Positions 63,301 to 64,000 of a stretch of DNA of 64,000 bases are shown in pieces. This DNA comes from Roseibacterium elongatum DSM 19469 (GTDB lineage Bacteria; Pseudomonadota; Alphaproteobacteria; Rhodobacterales; Rhodobacteraceae): contig NZ_CP004372.1 in NCBI RefSeq assembly GCF_000590925.1, positions 2,213,001 to 2,277,000 on the forward strand, read 5' to 3'. The notes beneath the pieces were generated by a model. That model made no database searches. It saw only the letters and a list, made by a program, of their open reading frames with translations, and was not told the DNA's origin. How positions within the stretch are numbered: the first letter of the stretch is position 1; every line of letters begins with the position of its first letter. A program made the translations under genes and the position numbers.

Positions 63301-63514
63301 GGCGAAGCTCGACTTTTTCACGCGCGAGCTTGCCCTCGGCGCGCCATCGACGCAGTACTGGACCGAACTGTCCAGCGCCATCGTCGGCGGGCTGTCGGTG
63401 GCGACCCTTCTGACCCTGATCCTGACGCCGGCCATGCTGATGCTCAAGGACGGCCCCCGACCGAACCGGGCGGGGGTGAGGGCGGAAAGCGACGGGCCGC
63501 AGCCCGTTCCCTGA
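60374..63514 (+). CDS. RND efflux pump inner membrane transporter (second pump)
   Basis: The 1046-residue protein has the full HAE1 topology: TM1 near 16-30, TM4 with GMLVDGAIVTVELADRR (the relay Asp in VDGA), the long periplasmic loops, and a C-terminal TM block with GGIGVIALAGIVVNNNIVLIDTYND. It is coupled to the adaptor gene. It is only distantly similar to the first pump. A paaX-like regulator gene follows 97 bases downstream. Confidence 0.94.
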   Translation: MTAVIDAAFSRTKVVMMALVMILTVGIYAYSAIPKEATPEVPLPLVYVSTGLEGISPADAERLLIEPMETEFAGIADLETMESHAFEGFASVQLEFAAGGDIDEALDRVREAAENVEGELPDDAYDLTVTEINTALFPILTVVISGPIPERTLNDLARDAQDRIEGLAGVLEVEIGGARDEFLEVLIDPTVFQTYNLSFDELISQLQRNNRLIAAGAIETGGGRIVLTVPGLIEDLGDVLDIPVRVRDGTVITFRDVATLRRSFEDPTGFARINGQPALALEVTKRSGANIIDTVADTHALLEEISADWPDSVEITYLGDQSEYVETLLSDLEANVIAAVILVMIVIVFALGLRSAILVGLAIPGAFLAGVSTLWAMDYTMNIVVLFALILVVGMLVDGAIVTVELADRRLQEGATPREAYAAAAKRMSWPIIASTATTLSVFFPLLFWGGLVGEFMKFLPITVLLTLFASLFMALIFIPVLGGIIGKRQPKSAAAKRSLHEAEHGDPRRIGGLTGAYVRALEWAILRPGATVLLAVALLFAGGGLYAEFGRGVSFFPTVEPEVMQVQLRTRDNFSIYERDDLVRRVEDRLLGHDEVETIYARSLMQAGQGDEETIGTLQLDLIDWDERRPAAEIGAEIRRDMADIAGIDLQVQTESGGPTTGKPVNLRIAAQDPSVQAAAVEQVLALMDGIGGFTDVADTRPIPGVEVAIRVDRAEAARFGADVSLLGQAVQLLTLGIAVADYRPDDADGELDIRVRFPAEERSLSELVNLRVPTSAGLVPISNFVSFAPVARTGTITRIDERRVVTIEANVAPGLLVNDQVTALQAALEAADLPPTVSYSFAGEAEDQAEAAAFLTRAFLAAIFLMLVILVLQFNSFYQALVIMSAIVFSIAGVLLGLLVTGRPFGIVMGGIGVIALAGIVVNNNIVLIDTYNDLRRAGMAAREAALRAGAQRLRPVLLTAVTTALGLMPMVLGAKLDFFTRELALGAPSTQYWTELSSAIVGGLSVATLLTLILTPAMLMLKDGPRPNRAGVRAESDGPQPVP

Positions 63515-63611
63515 CGGCGCGGGAGCTGTCCCGGGACGCAGAGCTTTTTTGCATCGGGCATATGCCGGCCCTACCTTTCGACCACACCATCCAAGGGCGA
63601 ATTCGACAAGC

Positions 63612-64000
63612 ATGGCGTCAGACACATTCGACACGAGCGGCGCGGCGGCGACCTTGCTGTCCACCTGGGTCGCGCAGCCGCCGCGGGCGGCGCGGTTCAT
63701 CGTCACGATCTATGGCGATGTCGTCGTGCCGCGCGGCGGCATCCTGTGGATGGGCACCCTGATCGAGATCGCCAATGCCGCCGGGCTGAGCGAATCGCTG
63801 GTGCGCACGGCCGTGTCGCGGCTGGTGGCGGCGGGCCAGCTGATCGGCGAACGGGTGGGGCGGCGCAGCTACTACCGCCTGACCGACCGCGCCCGGATCG
63901 AGTTCGCGTCCGCCGAACGGGTGCTGTTCTCGGGGCAGGAGGAGGCCGCGGGCTGGGTGTTCTTCGTGCCGGAAAACCCCGAGACCCCCGCGCCCGAAGG
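63612..64000 (+). CDS. PaaX family transcriptional regulator, cut by the window end
   Basis: The first 129 codons are present and the frame is open at the end. After a short N-terminus the product reads STWVAQPPRAARFIVTIYGDVV, then ILWMGTLIEIANAAGLSESL and VRTAVSRLVAAGQLIGERVG, the winged-helix DNA-binding domain of PaaX, followed by RRSYYRLTDRARIEF. PaaX represses phenylacetate catabolism in response to phenylacetyl-CoA; members in this group also control other aromatic routes. The effector domain is outside the window. Confidence 0.88.
   Translation, partial: MASDTFDTSGAAATLLSTWVAQPPRAARFIVTIYGDVVVPRGGILWMGTLIEIANAAGLSESLVRTAVSRLVAAGQLIGERVGRRSYYRLTDRARIEFASAERVLFSGQEEAAGWVFFVPENPETPAPE

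Overview
The window is about 64 kb of high-GC chromosomal DNA with the gene content of a marine-type alphaproteobacterium of the Rhodobacterales (Roseobacter/Rhodobacter group). Pointers are the his cluster interrupted by a DUF2147 gene, tRNA-Tyr next to rlmB, DUF3726 and YjbH-type exopolysaccharide genes, a short LOV protein, a PaaX regulator and many ATGA start/stop overlaps. There are no insertion sequences, phage genes, CRISPR arrays or rRNA genes. Two tRNAs are present (Tyr-GTA and Gly-GCC).

Layout. 0.1-2 kb: glycosyltransferase-like protein and sugar transferase. 2.1-4.7 kb: tRNA-Tyr, rlmB, zinc-ribbon protein, YHS protein, a possible small RNA, CoA-binding protein. 4.7-8.4 kb: hisB-hisH-(DUF2147, opposite strand)-hisA-hisF-hisE. 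8.4-13 kb: DUF1972 glycosyltransferase and a yjbEF/yjbH-like exopolysaccharide export set. 13-18.2 kb: tRNA-Gly, a pilin-like surface protein, an aminotransferase, a cytochrome c lipoprotein, eutBC. 18.2-23.9 kb: DadA-like oxidase, then an operon of aspartate dehydrogenase, M19 dipeptidase, an unrecognised 552-residue protein and DUF3726. 23.9-31.1 kb: a nucleoside-type (BMP) ABC transporter with an amidase and a cytosine-deaminase-like hydrolase, preceded by a RutR-like operator. 31.4-36.7 kb: cytochrome b561, VOC protein, RND efflux pump. 37-40 kb: ModE-like regulator and modABC. 40-47 kb: TPR-like protein, an exported glycosidase-like/SUMF1-like pair, two small membrane proteins, a short LOV photoreceptor, an exported protein with a DYSHG motif. 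47-51 kb: DprE2-like, DprE1-like, GtrA and HAD-UbiA, which look like an arabinosyl-lipid donor pathway. 51-53.3 kb: a Sel1 protein with a 27-bp tandem repeat, and an AhpD-like protein. 53.3-58.9 kb: sulfur genes (SulP, phosphatase-SQR fusion, persulfide-dioxygenase-like MBL, two YeeE/YedE). 59.2-64 kb: a second RND pump and a truncated paaX.

An important caveat is that nine genes (rlmB, hisA, eutC, aspartate dehydrogenase, a VOC protein, the SUMF1-like gene, the DYSHG gene, HAD-UbiA, sulP) are each broken by exactly one inserted or deleted base, often in a G/C run. A DUF2147 gene carries one in-frame TGA, and the 552-residue gene probably has a tenth shift at its start. Protein similarity continues smoothly on both sides of every break, so uncorrected sequencing or assembly error is much more likely than gene decay. 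I give the full joined span for these genes. The most novel-looking content is the 552-residue protein operon, the glycosidase-like/SUMF1-like exported pair, the pilin/jelly-roll protein, the mirrored double palindrome at 53.3 kb and the overlapping dyads in front of the sulfur operon.
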